Part shown: piece by piece, positions 47,001-57,464 of the stretch
Layout of the letters: the number at the start of each line of letters is the position of its first letter
Position numbering within the stretch: position 1 is the stretch's first letter
The notes under the pieces: model-generated
What the model was told of the DNA's origin: nothing
The model's input: only the letters and a program-made list of their open reading frames with translations
Databases searched by the model: none
Program-made: the position numbers and the translations under genes
Assembly: GCA_903813345.2 (NCBI GenBank)
Contig: CAIIXF020000006.1
Location: forward strand, 19,969,936 to 20,033,935
DNA length: 64,000 bases
Source of the DNA: Owenia fusiformis
Lineage: Eukaryota > Annelida > Polychaeta > Sabellida > Oweniidae
Direction: 5' to 3'

Positions 47001-47512
47001 TGCTGATCCTGTACGAGAAAAAGATTTTAAAAATATAACTTACCAATTCCAAAGTTCTTTGGTCTTCTCTCAAAGAGAGGGTTAACAACCTTCTTTGGTT
47101 CAACCTTCTTGGCAGCAAGAGGGGCAGCTGCAACCTTCTTCTTACCCTTCTTTTTGACAACCTTGAAAACACAAGTTGAAATGCAAATCGTTTGTCACAA
47201 AAAACATGAACCTAGAAAGTGCAATATTAATACAGCACTGCTGAACGGACTGAGAATCTGTGATCTATTCCATCTTTAGTCTAATCCATCTTTCCCAGAT
47301 GTCGAAAATCAACGAGAAAAAATATTAAAATTACATGCCCAAATATTCAGTCTAAAAACCTTAGTTCTATCAAGGATATTGTCATAAGTAATAGTTGTAT
47401 AGCAAGGAAATGTACCATTGAAACAAATTATGCCATTTAAACAATAGAGTGATATACGATGAGGAAGATAATCGAAGGATTGATGACGATTTCGAGGACG
47501 AAATCCTACCAT
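41007..47512 (-). CDS. RPL7A: Ribosomal protein eL8 (L7a)
   Basis: Seven coding exons: 47510-47512 (ATG only), 47044-47161, 46116-46265, 45530-45750, 44800-44930, 43948-44017 and 41007-41111. They give 265 residues (human 266). All junctions are GT/AG and phases match. Diagnostic stretches are [79 protein letters not shown] and the C-terminal [20 protein letters not shown]. The protein is a component of the large ribosomal subunit; the basic N-terminus and kink-turn-type RNA-binding core are intact. Introns host U24 and U14 snoRNAs. The first intron begins directly after the ATG. Intron 6 (2.8 kb) is filled with nested repeats. The gene is divergent from MED22. Confidence 0.97.
41258..42411. 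mobile_element. DNA transposon, hAT-like ends, inside the repeat
   Basis: The left end, TAGGGTCAAACGGTTC, and right end, AACCGTTTGACCCCTA, are inverted, followed inward by repeated CGGTTCGGTT and CACGGTTC blocks. It splits copy 2 of the dispersed repeat, so it is younger. A TAGGGGTC-type end resembles hAT elements, but no clear 8-bp duplication is visible and no transposase frame remains. Confidence 0.55.
41595..41711. repeat. Hairpin element, relative of the RPL7A-promoter hairpin
   Basis: Outer arms CATAGCCCCGGGAACATG and CATTTTCCCAGACCTATG are imperfectly inverted. The inner arms GAATACACCAAGTAAAGA pair perfectly with their complement. The outer block CCCCGGGAACATG and GAGTCGA match the perfect hairpins at 47772-47866 and 48608-48702. 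Confidence 0.65.
43405..43505 (-). ncRNA. SNORD14: U14 C/D-box snoRNA, intron 6 of RPL7A
   Basis: Minus-strand RNA of about 101 nt with a 7-bp terminal stem CTGTTAG/CTAACAG, C box TGATGA, D' box CTGA and D box CTGA. Upstream of the D box, TTTCCTTGGATGT is complementary to the 18S rRNA stretch ACATCCAAGGAA, with the fifth base pairing a C. That is the U14 guide for 18S 2'-O-methylation. Upstream of D', CATTCGTGGTTTCC matches the U14 domain that pairs with 18S rRNA in pre-rRNA processing. Confidence 0.93.
45056..45195. repeat. Single arm of the GTTTCGGTAACAAAATG element
   Basis: CACTGGTGATCCGCTCAATT through GTAGGCAGAATCCCCACG matches the left arm at 39511 onward. No inverted partner is adjacent. 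It lies in RPL7A intron 4 next to the U14 copy. Confidence 0.7.
45273..45373 (-). ncRNA. SNORD14: U14 C/D-box snoRNA, intron 4 of RPL7A
   Basis: Same length and almost the same sequence as the intron 6 copy: terminal stem CTGTTAG/CTAACAG, C box TGATGA, D box CTGA and both 18S-complementary segments. The D' box reads CTAA instead of CTGA. It should still work through the D-box guide. Confidence 0.92.
45880..45937 (-). pseudogene. 3'-truncated U14 copy, intron 3 of RPL7A
   Basis: The 5' 58 nt match the other U14 copies: CTGTTAG stem strand, C box TGATGA, the CATTCGTGGTTTCC domain and D' box CTGA. The match stops after AGATT. The D box, the methylation guide and the 3' stem strand are absent, so no normal box C/D particle should form. 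Confidence 0.8.
46482..46574 (-). ncRNA. SNORD24: U24 C/D-box snoRNA, intron 2 of RPL7A
   Basis: A minus-strand C/D RNA with C box ATGATGA, the segment AATATTTGCTATCTGA (identical to the vertebrate U24 D' guide) and ACCACTAAGATCTCTGA (one or two changes from the vertebrate ACCACCAAGATCGCTGA D guide). A terminal stem of about 11 bp with one bulge pairs TTGCA-TTGTTG with CAACAA-TTGCAA. Vertebrate U24 directs methylation of 28S rRNA and also sits in an RPL7A intron. Confidence 0.92.
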
Positions 47513-47536
47513 TTTGAATAGACCGGAAAAAGGAAG
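47513..47536 (-). promoter_or_regulatory. RPL7A 5' UTR with TOP-like start
   Basis: On the minus strand, CTTCCTTTTTCC begins 24 bases before the ATG. A C followed by a pyrimidine run at the cap site is the terminal oligopyrimidine signal of translation-machinery mRNAs. The exact start site is inferred. Confidence 0.6.
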
Positions 47537-48372
47537 TACCGTTGCATTGTGGGTCCGGAAGTAAATTTTTCCAAAAAGGTACTTTTCATTTGTAGCGTTT
47601 GTTTTGGCTTTACTGCCCTATCTTCTTTTAATACCGTTTTGTTGCATGCATGCACATTTTGTAGACATGATGTTTTAAAATTGTAAACGTTCTGCACCTA
47701 TATGTAGGCTACTGAATCTATTTCAATGTTTATTTCCGACTCAAAATTTGAGACTCAGTCAGTGTCACAAACATAGGCCCCGGGAACATGTATAAAATAG
47801 CGAGTCGACATCTGTATTACTACTTCTTGTCGACTCGCTATTTTATACATGTTCCCGGGGCCTATGGTCACAAACTCCCATGCACTCCCATTTACTCGAG
47901 TCTCCGACACTGTGGCCGAAGAATAAGGTAACACTCAGTCAGTGTCACTCACACGGGAATTTGTCTAGAAGGAAAAAGAAGTCAATAGAGCAAGCCTTGA
48001 CTCAAATAAGCATAGGATACTAAAACCCTGTGGTCACTCAATCTCAGTTTCAGTCTCAGTCTCACGTTTTTTTGTAAAAAATCGGTTGATCGGGTAGCCA
48101 GATGACCGGATTCGTAACGTTTCTAGCAGGGTTACCAACAGTGAATTGACTTGATAGCCCTTGCCTCCCAAGTGTATAGAATAACAAGAATCTATATAAG
48201 AAAATGAGCACTTCTTTAAATAATTGGCTTCGGGTACTTTATCAATATCAGAAGAAACTAAATGGTTACCTGGTTATACAAGATATCAACTGAATTAACC
48301 TGAAATTGACTGAGTCCAATAATATCTGACTCTAATACAAATGACAATACATGTACCTATTAAGTTGGTCTA
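47537..48372. repeat. Promoter-side tandem duplication, unit 1
   Basis: An 836-bp unit beginning TACCGTTGCATTGTGGGTCC directly upstream of the predicted RPL7A start. It is repeated head to tail by unit 2, with one substitution noticed and one 8-bp difference. Confidence 0.92.
47772..47866. repeat. Perfect 38-bp hairpin, unit 1
   Basis: CATAGGCCCCGGGAACATGT... and its exact reverse complement form a 38-bp stem with a 19-base loop. The arms contain CCCGGG and GTCGAC. It is related to 41595-41711. Confidence 0.9.
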
Positions 48373-49216
48373 TACCGTTGCATTGTGGGTCCGGAAGTAA
48401 ATTTTTCCAAAAAGGTACTTTTCATTTGTAGCGTTTGTTTTGGCTTTACTGCCCTATCTTCTTTTAATACCGTTTTGTTGCATGCATGCACATTTTGTAG
48501 ACATGATGTTTTAAAATTGTAAACGTTCTGCACCTATATGTAGGCTACTGAATCTATTTCAATGTTTATTTCCGACTCAAAATTTGAGACTCAGTCAGTG
48601 TCACAAACATAGGCCCCGGGAACATGTATAAAATAGCGAGTCGACATCTGTATTACTACTTCTTGTCGACTCGCTATTTTATACATGTTCCCGGGGCCTA
48701 TGGTCACAAACTCCCATGCACTCCCATTTACTCGAGTCTCCGACACTGTGACACTGTGGCCGAAGAATAAGGTAACACTCAGTCAGTGTCACTCACACGG
48801 GAATTTGTCTAGAAGGAAAAAGAAGTCAATAGAGCAAGCCTTGACTCAAATAAGCATAGGATACTAAAACCCTGTGGTCACTCAATCTCAGTTTCAGTCT
48901 CAGTCTCACGTTTTTTTGTAAAAAATCGGGTGATCGGGTAGCCAGATGACCGGATTCGTAACGTTTCTAGCAGGGTTACCAACAGTGAATTGACTTGATA
49001 GCCCTTGCCTCCCAAGTGTATAGAATAACAAGAATCTATATAAGAAAATGAGCACTTCTTTAAATAATTGGCTTCGGGTACTTTATCAATATCAGAAGAA
49101 ACTAAATGGTTACCTGGTTATACAAGATATCAACTGAATTAACCTGAAATTGACTGAGTCCAATAATATCTGACTCTAATACAAATGACAATACATGTAC
49201 CTATTAAGTTGGTCTA
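48373..49216. repeat. Promoter-side tandem duplication, unit 2
   Basis: Second copy of the 836-bp unit, 844 bp because GACACTGT is repeated once more near 48745. Otherwise nearly identical to unit 1. Confidence 0.92.
48608..48702. repeat. Perfect 38-bp hairpin, unit 2
   Basis: Same palindrome as 47772-47866, carried by the duplication. Confidence 0.9.
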
Positions 49217-50320
49217 TATTTGATATAAAGAATACTCCTGTGTATGAACTGTACAGATCTAGACCCAGACACCATATAAGATTCATCCTTATGAAAACTG
49301 AAATTGATCTGAAAGATTTCCACACGGATGTATTTAAACGATAATTGCCGTTTTTATCTGTCAATCAATGTATGATTAATGAAGTACAACGTTATTTGCT
49401 TAATCTATTGCCTGAGTGATTGACGTGACATTGATGATTGTCTGTTTTGCAAGTTGGTTGGTTTATTGGAAGATGATTGAGTTGGTTGCTTGGTTGGTTG
49501 AGGTTGCGGGGTAGGTTGTTGGATGGCTGGATGGCTGGTAGTTTGAGTTTGAGGTCAATTGGGTGGTTAGTTGCTTGGATTGTTCATTGGGTTGGGGTGT
49601 TAGAAAGGTACCCAGTTACTCAGTCGCCCGGTTTTTTACACAAACCCCAGTCTCACTCACTGAGTCACTCTCACAATTCATGACGAGTAAGTGAAGATTA
49701 CAATGTAGATCTAGCCTATGATTTACCTCTTTCAAAGTCTGTCTGATCTGTAAACAACACCCTTTGCGTGCACCCCATCACCTGCTAGATAATCGTAACA
49801 GCTGAAAGTGGAAAAACAATAGAAAGAAAAACTGAAATCAGCTGCTTACTTTATATCTCTAAATGTTTCTCACATCTCTGGGCGTTGTTTGTGAAACTAT
49901 GGAAGTTATCAGCTGCCGGGAGTACAGTATTTATCCAAGACGAAAAATGCAATATCTCACTTGCGATACATCCTGTTTTAAGGCTAATAAAATTAACATT
50001 CTCACAAATATTTTTGCATAATTTTAAAATGATATATGTTTTTTTCAATATAATATTGATCTGATTCTTTGATTGCTTATATTTAAGGTTTGATAGACTT
50101 GCATTTTCCTTGCCTTGCCTTGTGGGTCCCTTGTAGTCAAAATTGTGATTAGGTTCGTTTGACTCTTTAAAATTCATTTTCAAATTGACTGTATATGTTT
50201 ATTCTTTGTTTGGTGCCCTTGGGTAGGAGAATAAAATCAGGTGTTAAGCAACTGACTTTAATGAATAAATATTAGATTTAGTTCTTACAACTGTATACAT
50301 TATTAGGCTTATAATTTCAG
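49217..50320. other. Intergenic/5' region of MED22
   Basis: Contains a GGTTGGTT/GGCTGG-rich simple stretch at 49455-49595 and AT-rich DNA. MED22 exon 50321 is preceded by an acceptor (ATAATTTCAG), so a 5' non-coding exon is expected here or in the duplicated region, but I could not place it. Confidence 0.4.
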
Positions 50321-50344
50321 ACTTTGGGGGAACATTTAAAAAAT

Positions 50345-52216
50345 ATGGCCCAGCAAGCTGGACAGAGAGCTCTTCCACAGAGTAAAGAAGCTTTGTTGAA
50401 ATCGTACACCAAAAGACTCAAAGATGACATCAAATCCATGACGGATAATTATACAGAAATTATTAAACTCGCCAAGGTAAGTCAGATTCATATACCAGGT
50501 TCATACACCAGCTGGAAAATGTATATATGTTTCCATTTAAAAAAGGTAATGTAGTGAAGAGAAATACCGTATGTTAATTCTAGATTTTACATTTTTGTGT
50601 TGATGTCAGAAGATGCATATGTTTTGGTCACTAATACAATGTACAGATGTATCTTTGAAAAGATAACAAATGCATTAATTCATATCAATTTAACTGGTTT
50701 TGTAATGGGCAACATTAAGGTATTTTCATATCTTTAGAAAATTTTATAGCTTCCTAATCAGAGTCAAATGTTATTTTCAGGTACACATAGCCCAACTCAT
50801 TCTCGTACATGGTCTGCATCTTTCAGTTTTGAATGAATAGTGCATAAATATCACTAGATTTTTAGTTAAGGGTTTATATACATGTATTCAGAAATTCTTG
50901 ATAAAAAAGCTGAAAAATTGGTGGCCCACATTTTTGTACTTTTAAAGGTGGGTCAACAAATTTACATGGGACTACAATTAGGGAGTCATTAAAATTCTGA
51001 GCATATAGAATTACCTAAAGAGTCACAAAAATGGGTTTATAAAGTTCCATTCCATGGTGCTCACTATAAATGTTCACTTTCATTAAAGTAGTCTTGATGG
51101 AATAAAAATATGAGCTGACATTGTTATTATGTCACCGCCACAAGTCGTGATATATTGGTATAGTCTACAACTTTTCTGTGAACAGTGTTCGGGGGGTAGG
51201 CATCTGTAACAAATGACAGGTGGTGACATTTTTGCATATTAGTGTTATCATTGTTATATTGCAATAAGTAAACAGTGTTTTTCACTGCCAATGCCATCGT
51301 TAATAACGGGAGAAAGGAAGGATCTGATCATTTAAATTGTTCTTGTAAATAAAGAATCATCTAGCATTTCATGAATCTCTTATTTGTAGCTTGAAGAAGA
51401 GAATTCCCAAATGTGGAAATCAACACAGAGTGAACAGGACAACTATGAAATGCAAGTCAGGGCAGCAAACATGGTAAGAAGGGAAAATTAGGAGCAGTTT
51501 ATTGAATCAATCAGCAGGCCCGTAGCCAGGGGGTTCGATGGGTTCGAGCGAACCCCCCCCCCCTGGCCAAAAAATCTTTCAAAATTATGCAGTTTTTCAC
51601 CATTCTGAGCACTTTTTAAGTGGTTTTGGACATTTTTGGACCAAAATTGTCACAAGTGAACCCCCCTGGAATTTTTCAAAAAGTGAACCCCCTTGGCAAA
51701 TCCTGGCTACGGGCATGATCAGTATGTTCTTATGTCAAATCATGGAAGAAATAAGTATAGAAAATAAAAATGTTGAAATGTGCAACTAAAAAACTGTCAT
51801 TTTAATAGAGATGAGTTGAGGATAACTAAAAAAAAATGTCACAGTATTACAAAATATTTCGCCTGCTGCATCATTTTATTTTTATTTTATTTATTTTTTT
51901 TATTAATTTATTGCAATCACTTTTAGATTGTTAGGCTTGTTACTGACTTGACCTTCTAGTCTATTATACTATATTTGCTTAACATCTTATGTTCCAGGTT
52001 CGAGCGGGTGAATCTCTAATGAAACTAGTAGCAGATCTGAAGCAGTTCCTCATTCTAAATGACTTCCCAACAGTGAATGAATCCATCTTATACAATACAA
52101 ATATGTTCAACAACAACATTCAAGACTGTGATAACAAACTTAATGCACTCCGGACTGACATAAGTGCTGATTTGTATGAACTGGAGGAAGAGTATTATAA
52201 TTCACAATATAAATGA
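50345..52216 (+). CDS. MED22: Mediator complex subunit 22 (Surf5)
   Basis: Coding exons 50345-50476, 51390-51473 and 51998-52216 give 144 residues. They begin [20 protein letters not shown], followed by [53 protein letters not shown] and [16 protein letters not shown], closely matching vertebrate MED22 in order. Human isoforms are about 140 and 200 residues; this corresponds to the short form. MED22 sits in the Mediator head module that bridges activators to RNA polymerase II. Donors are GTAAGT/GTAAGA. The first coding exon starts after an acceptor at 50320, so the 5' UTR is split. The upstream in-frame TTG at 50324 is not a likely start. It is divergent from RPL7A, as Surf5 and Surf3 are in vertebrates. 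Confidence 0.96.
51518..51714. mobile_element. 197-bp MITE in MED22 intron
   Basis: Terminal inverted repeats GCCCGTAGCCAGG and CCTGGCTACGGGC, with poly-C/poly-G runs and two internal GTGAACCCCC blocks. A GCGTAGCCAGGGGGG relative lies near 10506. No clear target duplication. Confidence 0.65.
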
Positions 52217-53229
52217 AAGCATAATTTTTCATACTTATAGTTTGGTTGTGGAGATAGGTATCTAAGATGGAATGAAGTGGAACCAAGGACTTAATGATTA
52301 ATACATCATATCAAAATGGGTTAAATATTTAAAACATACTCCAGGAGTTTACAGTCTATGTGCTTACAAAGCATCTGTGTGATTGAGCAATAATACCTCA
52401 GTAAAGGTATTTAAGTCCTCTGGAGCCTGTTTCTCAAAAATGTAGTCAATTATGATTTGCGGATTGACGATTTGTTTAACCTTTAAATGGTCAGGGGTTA
52501 GGCTATCGAGAAGTACACCAACGATTAGGGGTGGGTGCAGATCTGCCCCCCTATAATCTCGGAAACGATCAATCAGGAGGCTGTATTAGGTATCATTGGA
52601 AAGTTTATTCAATTCCCATTATTTTACGCTTACTCATAACTATATTGAGCCATTATTGATGAGGAAATTCATTTTCTAATAACATAGGAGTTTATTGTTT
52701 CAAGTCAAAACAACTGACTACAATTTTGGTATTTCAGTAACTTTGGCAAGCTCTAACTAACCTCCTAGAGTCACAATTTTTCGCTTAAACATGCCATTGT
52801 TCAATTTTTAGAAAAGTCAGAAAATTTCAGATCAAAAGACAAACTACGAAAAAAGTTATCAAAATGCCTTGGGTGGGGGACAGATATGCTCCCCCCCCTA
52901 AACGTTTAAGGGATAAAACATTCTTGATATAGCGACCGTATGAAGCCAGGGATTTTCACAGAATAGAAATTTGCCCCTCTCCTATACTGCTACCCCCTCT
53001 ATGATGTAATTGTTTGCCTATTTAAAATACATTATCTGTTAAAACCTTCAAGCACTGAACTCATTGTCAATGCTTTGTTTGTAAGGGGGTCTAACCACAA
53101 ATGATTCCCAGAAACGCTTGTTTTCTCCTTTCACAACAGTAAATTAACGCCTGTATTTTGTATTTTTATGCGCGTTATTCACGTCTACATTAACAAATGG
53201 TTACAATGAAATGATTCAGGTATATCTGA
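52217..53229. other. MED22 3' UTR and downstream sequence
   Basis: No AATAAA occurs close to the stop; the first good plus-strand hexamer is at 53465, so this may be a long 3' UTR. The stretch 52485-52920 holds inverted GATCTGCCCCCC and GGGGGACAGAT ends around about 400 bp, probably another fold-back element. Confidence 0.4.
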
Positions 53230-53430
53230 TAATCTGACCCTTCATTGGTACAGTAGCATGATGCTACCTGCATTAGAGTCATGCAAATATAGTATGGTAT
53301 ATCAGACACTTTAGTATGATAACATACGTACCTGTATTAGAGATATGCAAATGTATATGGTATATCAGACACTTCAGTATGATACCATACATGTACCTGC
53401 ATTAGATGATCTAGAGATATGCAAATAATT
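53230..53430. repeat. Three-copy ~70-bp tandem repeat with octamers
   Basis: Units share GGTATATCAGACACTT, AGTATGATA, GTACCTG-ATTAGA and ATGCAAAT. The octamer ATGCAAAT, a POU-factor consensus, occurs at 53281, 53345 and 53419. Confidence 0.7.
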
Positions 53431-53464
53431 ATGTACCGTCTTGGTGTACCGTATGAATGTTTAA

Positions 53465-53470
53465 AATAAA
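53465..53470 (+). terminator. Possible MED22 poly(A) signal
   Basis: AATAAA on plus, about 1.25 kb past the MED22 stop and about 30 bases from a minus-strand signal. Assignment is inferred. Confidence 0.35.
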
Positions 53471-53498
53471 AAAGATCAATTCTTTAATTAGAATATTC

Positions 53499-53504
53499 TT
53501 TATT
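53499..53504 (-). terminator. Possible poly(A) signal of the 54-55 kb gene
   Basis: AATAAA on minus, about 570 bases past the stop of the minus-strand gene ending at 54073. It nearly abuts the plus-strand signal. Confidence 0.4.
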
Positions 53505-54072
53505 TGTCGTTTTCTGCTTTCGAATTAGTTTACAGTATAAAAATATCAAAATAAGAATTGTGTGCTTCGGATTATCCATATTCCGGAGTCATACCATTGG
53601 CTACAGGCACGCCATTCCACTATCAGAATATACATGACCAATCAGATCACAGAAAATAAATCGTGTATTGGTTGACGAGTAACCCTAGAGGTGTCGTCAA
53701 AATCGTCTTCATCCACGATTTAATCGTAGATCGACAAAAATCGTCAAGTTTCGAGGAATGGAAATATCGTAGAAGACCATTGAATCCGCAAATCGTAATT
53801 GATGTTTTCGAGAAATGGGTTTGATAATAACATATTGAAGCCATATACCCAACAAAACAAAAAAACAAATGAACAAGTAGAACAAATATAAGGAATTTTT
53901 GTAAAAATCTAAGAACTATCATTTTCAAGATCACTACTTTAATTCTTCATTAATAAACAATTTGTTTTAAACAATATTGAAACAATATTGAAAGAGATGA
54001 GATAAAACTGACTGAATTCAATGATGCATTCTATCGACTGTTGTAGCCATTTATTTGTTAATTCAATTCTCT

Positions 54073-55036
54073 TCAAAATCCTGGTCCCCAGGTCCATATG
54101 TTGTGAGGCAGCCAGGGTTTAGGTTTTGCATATATTGTCTTTCCACCTTGGTTATCGGCGAATACGAAACTTTTGATAAAGTTCCTGGTATTTTGTCTCT
54201 TAAGATTTCTATTTGCTGTCGACCATGGTGCACTCTGAATCCGAGATGATGCGGTGTTTCTGAAAAAATAATCACATATACGTGTAATAAACCTGCGTTT
54301 TTCTGACCCGTACAAGATAAATGTGCAACATACGATCTAAATAGAGATGGAGTTGTTCCTGATGAACCTTTCATTTGATCAAAGTGATCCGATGATAAGA
54401 CACAAACCAAGTGCAATTCGCGTCCGCGTTCAAAAAGAATGGAGAACAAGTTATTTTATTATGCCAGTGAGCTCTTATGACTAGCCTACGAGTCACAGGG
54501 TCAAACACAATGTAAACTGAACTTAAACTGATTTTGAAAGACGTTTTACAGTCCAGTTACCTTCTTGCACGTTCAATGATGCTCTCTTCTCTGTAACTAA
54601 GCGGTCTGTAATGCCAGTTTTTGGCCTGCTGGCACCATGGGCATGGGAGATCTATATACTCATCAACATCAATCGATTCTCCTTCATCATGTTCGCATTT
54701 TGCCATTCTAGTCATTCTGGCCATGGCGCTTTTAGACTGTCTATCCTCCGTCACATTCGGAGTATGTCGATGCCCCGATTTAGGCATGACCGCCCTTCCA
54801 CTTACACCGAATGGATTAGCGGGCTTTGCGATAGAGGACACTTTCACGGCATGCACTTTGTTCATTCTAGTGAATTTGTGTTGCTTTGACGGTTTGTTAA
54901 CGTTATCGGGTCCTGCTTTTAAAAAGGTCTTTGAAGGCATTGCTCCCGCGTGCTTTGCTCGAATAGGTGGAAGGTCCAACGAAAATGAGATTTTCCTCGG
55001 ACTTTTGACTGTCGCCCCCGTCATCGCTTCATTCAT
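54073..55036 (-). CDS. Unidentified protein with a CPWC motif
   Basis: Exon 54561-55036 opens at an ATG (MNEAMTGATVKSPRKISFSL) and ends at donor AAG/GTAACT. A second exon from about 54272, after acceptor TTTTTTCAG, continues in frame to a TGA at about 54073 (ends KPKPWLPHNIWTWGPGF), giving about 225 residues. The first 115 residues are Lys/Arg/Ser/Pro-rich and look disordered. A compact segment follows: DVDEYIDLPCPWCQQAKNWH, with RPLSYREESIIERAR. The single CPWC pair is too little for a zinc finger by itself. The C-terminus is rich in Trp and basic residues. I do not recognise the family. It converges on MED22. A different second-exon frame is open but does not match the phase. Confidence 0.6.
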
Positions 55037-57464
55037 CTCAAGGATTTTATGGGATAAATACGGGCTGTGACGTGTCGATTCGAGGTTGCTGCAACGATAT
55101 ATAAAGAAGTTGGGGACAATGATGTAAATATATCAAAATACCATGCCTGGCCCCATTAAATGCCCAATAATGATCAATCCACACTTACAATGTATAGTCT
55201 AGTACTTGGAGTTTAAATATTTGTTCCAATTGATGCGTTATATTTTTAATCAATCAATCGATATTATTGAAAAATATACACTTGAGCAAAATAAAGAATA
55301 AAATACAAGGACGCAGGTCAGTCTAATTTAACATGTCTTCTATTTTGAAATCTAATCTTTTCCGATATAACCGATGTTCATCCTTACCTGTCAGGCGATT
55401 TCACCAGCTGTCTTTGAAACTGAAGGGCAACAGACGGTAAATTTATCTCATCCGTCCTACAGTATGTATTTGAAACTACAATCTAAACGATTGAAAAATC
55501 AAAAGGACAGCAAAAATTCGTCAAACTGCTAAATGCTACATGAAAACTTAGTAATAGTTTTCATAACGTTAATCCAAAAATACGTGAATACTAATCTTGT
55601 TTCCTTCCAAGGGCAACATTTTAAGGTAAACTGATAATGCAATTGAAAACAATTGCTCAGTGGGTCTCGAATAAAGTGGAGTGTAATACAAAAATCAGCG
55701 GATCTTGCAGATAAAATCTAATCTCTTTAATCGCTTTTGTTGCTTTTATTATCTTATGATGGATTAAGTATTTATATTTGATCGTTTCAACAGAGTTTTT
55801 AAAGCCAAGCCCAAGTCAAAAAAAAAATTGGCACTTGATGAACGAATGATACCCCGTTCGGAATATCCCCGGGCTTAAAATACACCTTATTACATGTAAA
55901 GTGTTTCAGTGCATTAGGATCAGATGTGTGATACTGGCTAGTATTTTTTCATTAATACGATACTCTTCGAAATTCAACTTGTGTTTTACTTTAAATCAAG
56001 TGTAAGTTCTTAGTTAACTGTTTTGGTTTCTATCCCAATGTCAAATATACACTTTCTTAATTTTTGACCAGTTTCTAGTATTGCTTTAACCCAACACAAT
56101 ACAGCTAAAGCTCTGGCGGATCCGGGGGGGGGGGGGGGGGTCACGGTGCCCAAATATTTTGCCAAGGCGTTGAATAATGGAAATAGCGCCATGAATCCCG
56201 GGACAATGAATCTCGGATCCAAGTACGTCGAAAATCAAAATATTGACGAATTTATAACCTAAAAGGCCGAAAGATTATGCGGCAAATATTGAAACGGATG
56301 GTTGTCAACATATTGTATTAGCTTTTATCTCTTAAAATCCGTTGAATCCTAAGCGGTTGGAGTTGTTTAGGCGGCACTAAACAAATGATATGAAATGATG
56401 AGGATTTGAGTTTTTTTATAATGGCGGGAAATAGGGGATTAGCAAAATATCCCGAAGATTAAATTATTAAAAGGCCGAAAGATCTATGGATGGATTTTGC
56501 TGATTTATATATCAAAACGAACACTTCGTTGGGTGTAACAAGGATCCGTTGAATCCTAAGAAAATAAATGATTTGCGAAAAATTTAAGATTTTAAATTTT
56601 GATGAAGACTGCTCTCCATTGAAATTTTTCTGTTTGGCACCATGAAATGTCGGGGGGGGGGGCTGGGTTGGCCCAGAAAAAAATTGGGCCCAAAAAATGT
56701 TGGGCCAAAAAGGGGGGGGAAGTTTTTTTCTCTGACCTGAATTTTACCCCCCCCCCCCCCCCTGTTGGTTCCCAGATCCGCCCCTGGGGCTACATTGTGG
56801 GCCCAATTTTTGGACTTTAGGGGCCCGAGGCGCTTCATTTTTAAGATTTGACACGGCCCACCCCTCTTCCTTCAGTTACAAGCTTCGCCGTTCTACTTTT
56901 ACATGACGTCACGTCTTATACCCGGGTTTCCCCGGGGAGTTTCGCCCAGAGAAGCTCCCGGGAAAACACATTCCTAATTAAATATATGTTAGAATTAGTT
57001 TCTAGTCCCCCTGTTGGCATGCCATTCCCATTCCTCAGTCCAATATGTGAAGTAGCGAAGCATCATGGATGTTTAACAAATGAACTCATGTTCATATGGT
57101 ATGCAATAAAACATGTAACAATAAAAGGGGCATAAATTTCAAACTAGACTGTGTATTTATATGCATTTCCGGTCTAATCTACTTTTAAAAATTTGAGCAT
57201 ATTTTTCAGTAAAATGGTCAATCCAAGAGACTCAGGAACAAATCAACGGTTGAAACAGTAAGTTCAATAACAGATTTATCATCTTTGTTTGTGTACTCTA
57301 ACAAATGTAAGCCCAACCTATACCGAAATTTGATCTCATGGTAGAATAAAAAAATTCAGAAAATTAGATTGATCATAGATATGTAGGCCAAGGGAAAAGT
57401 AATAGTAAGTTGTATATTAGAAGAGACAGGTGCACAAGTCTGACTTAGACCACTTGTTAAGATG
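55037..57464. other. Intergenic stretch with G/C-tract repeats
   Basis: Contains GGATCC-family repeat fragments at 56115-56220 and 56648-56870 (long poly-G and poly-C tracts, GGGCCC blocks, CAGATCCGCCCCTGG) and a small hairpin at about 56920-56965 (ACCCGGG..TCCCGGG). No exon is supported. Confidence 0.45.

Noticed and set aside
47309-47512. 67-residue frame starting at the RPL7A ATG
   Set aside because: It is read-through into intron 1; the donor GTAGG follows the ATG directly and the real second exon is at 47044-47161.
50324-50344. Upstream TTG start for MED22
   Set aside because: The homologous protein starts at MAQQ, which is the ATG at 50345.
54063-54449. 128-residue minus-strand frame overlapping the CPWC gene's second exon
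   Set aside because: The phase from donor 54561 selects the neighbouring frame, and the upstream part of this frame has no acceptor support.
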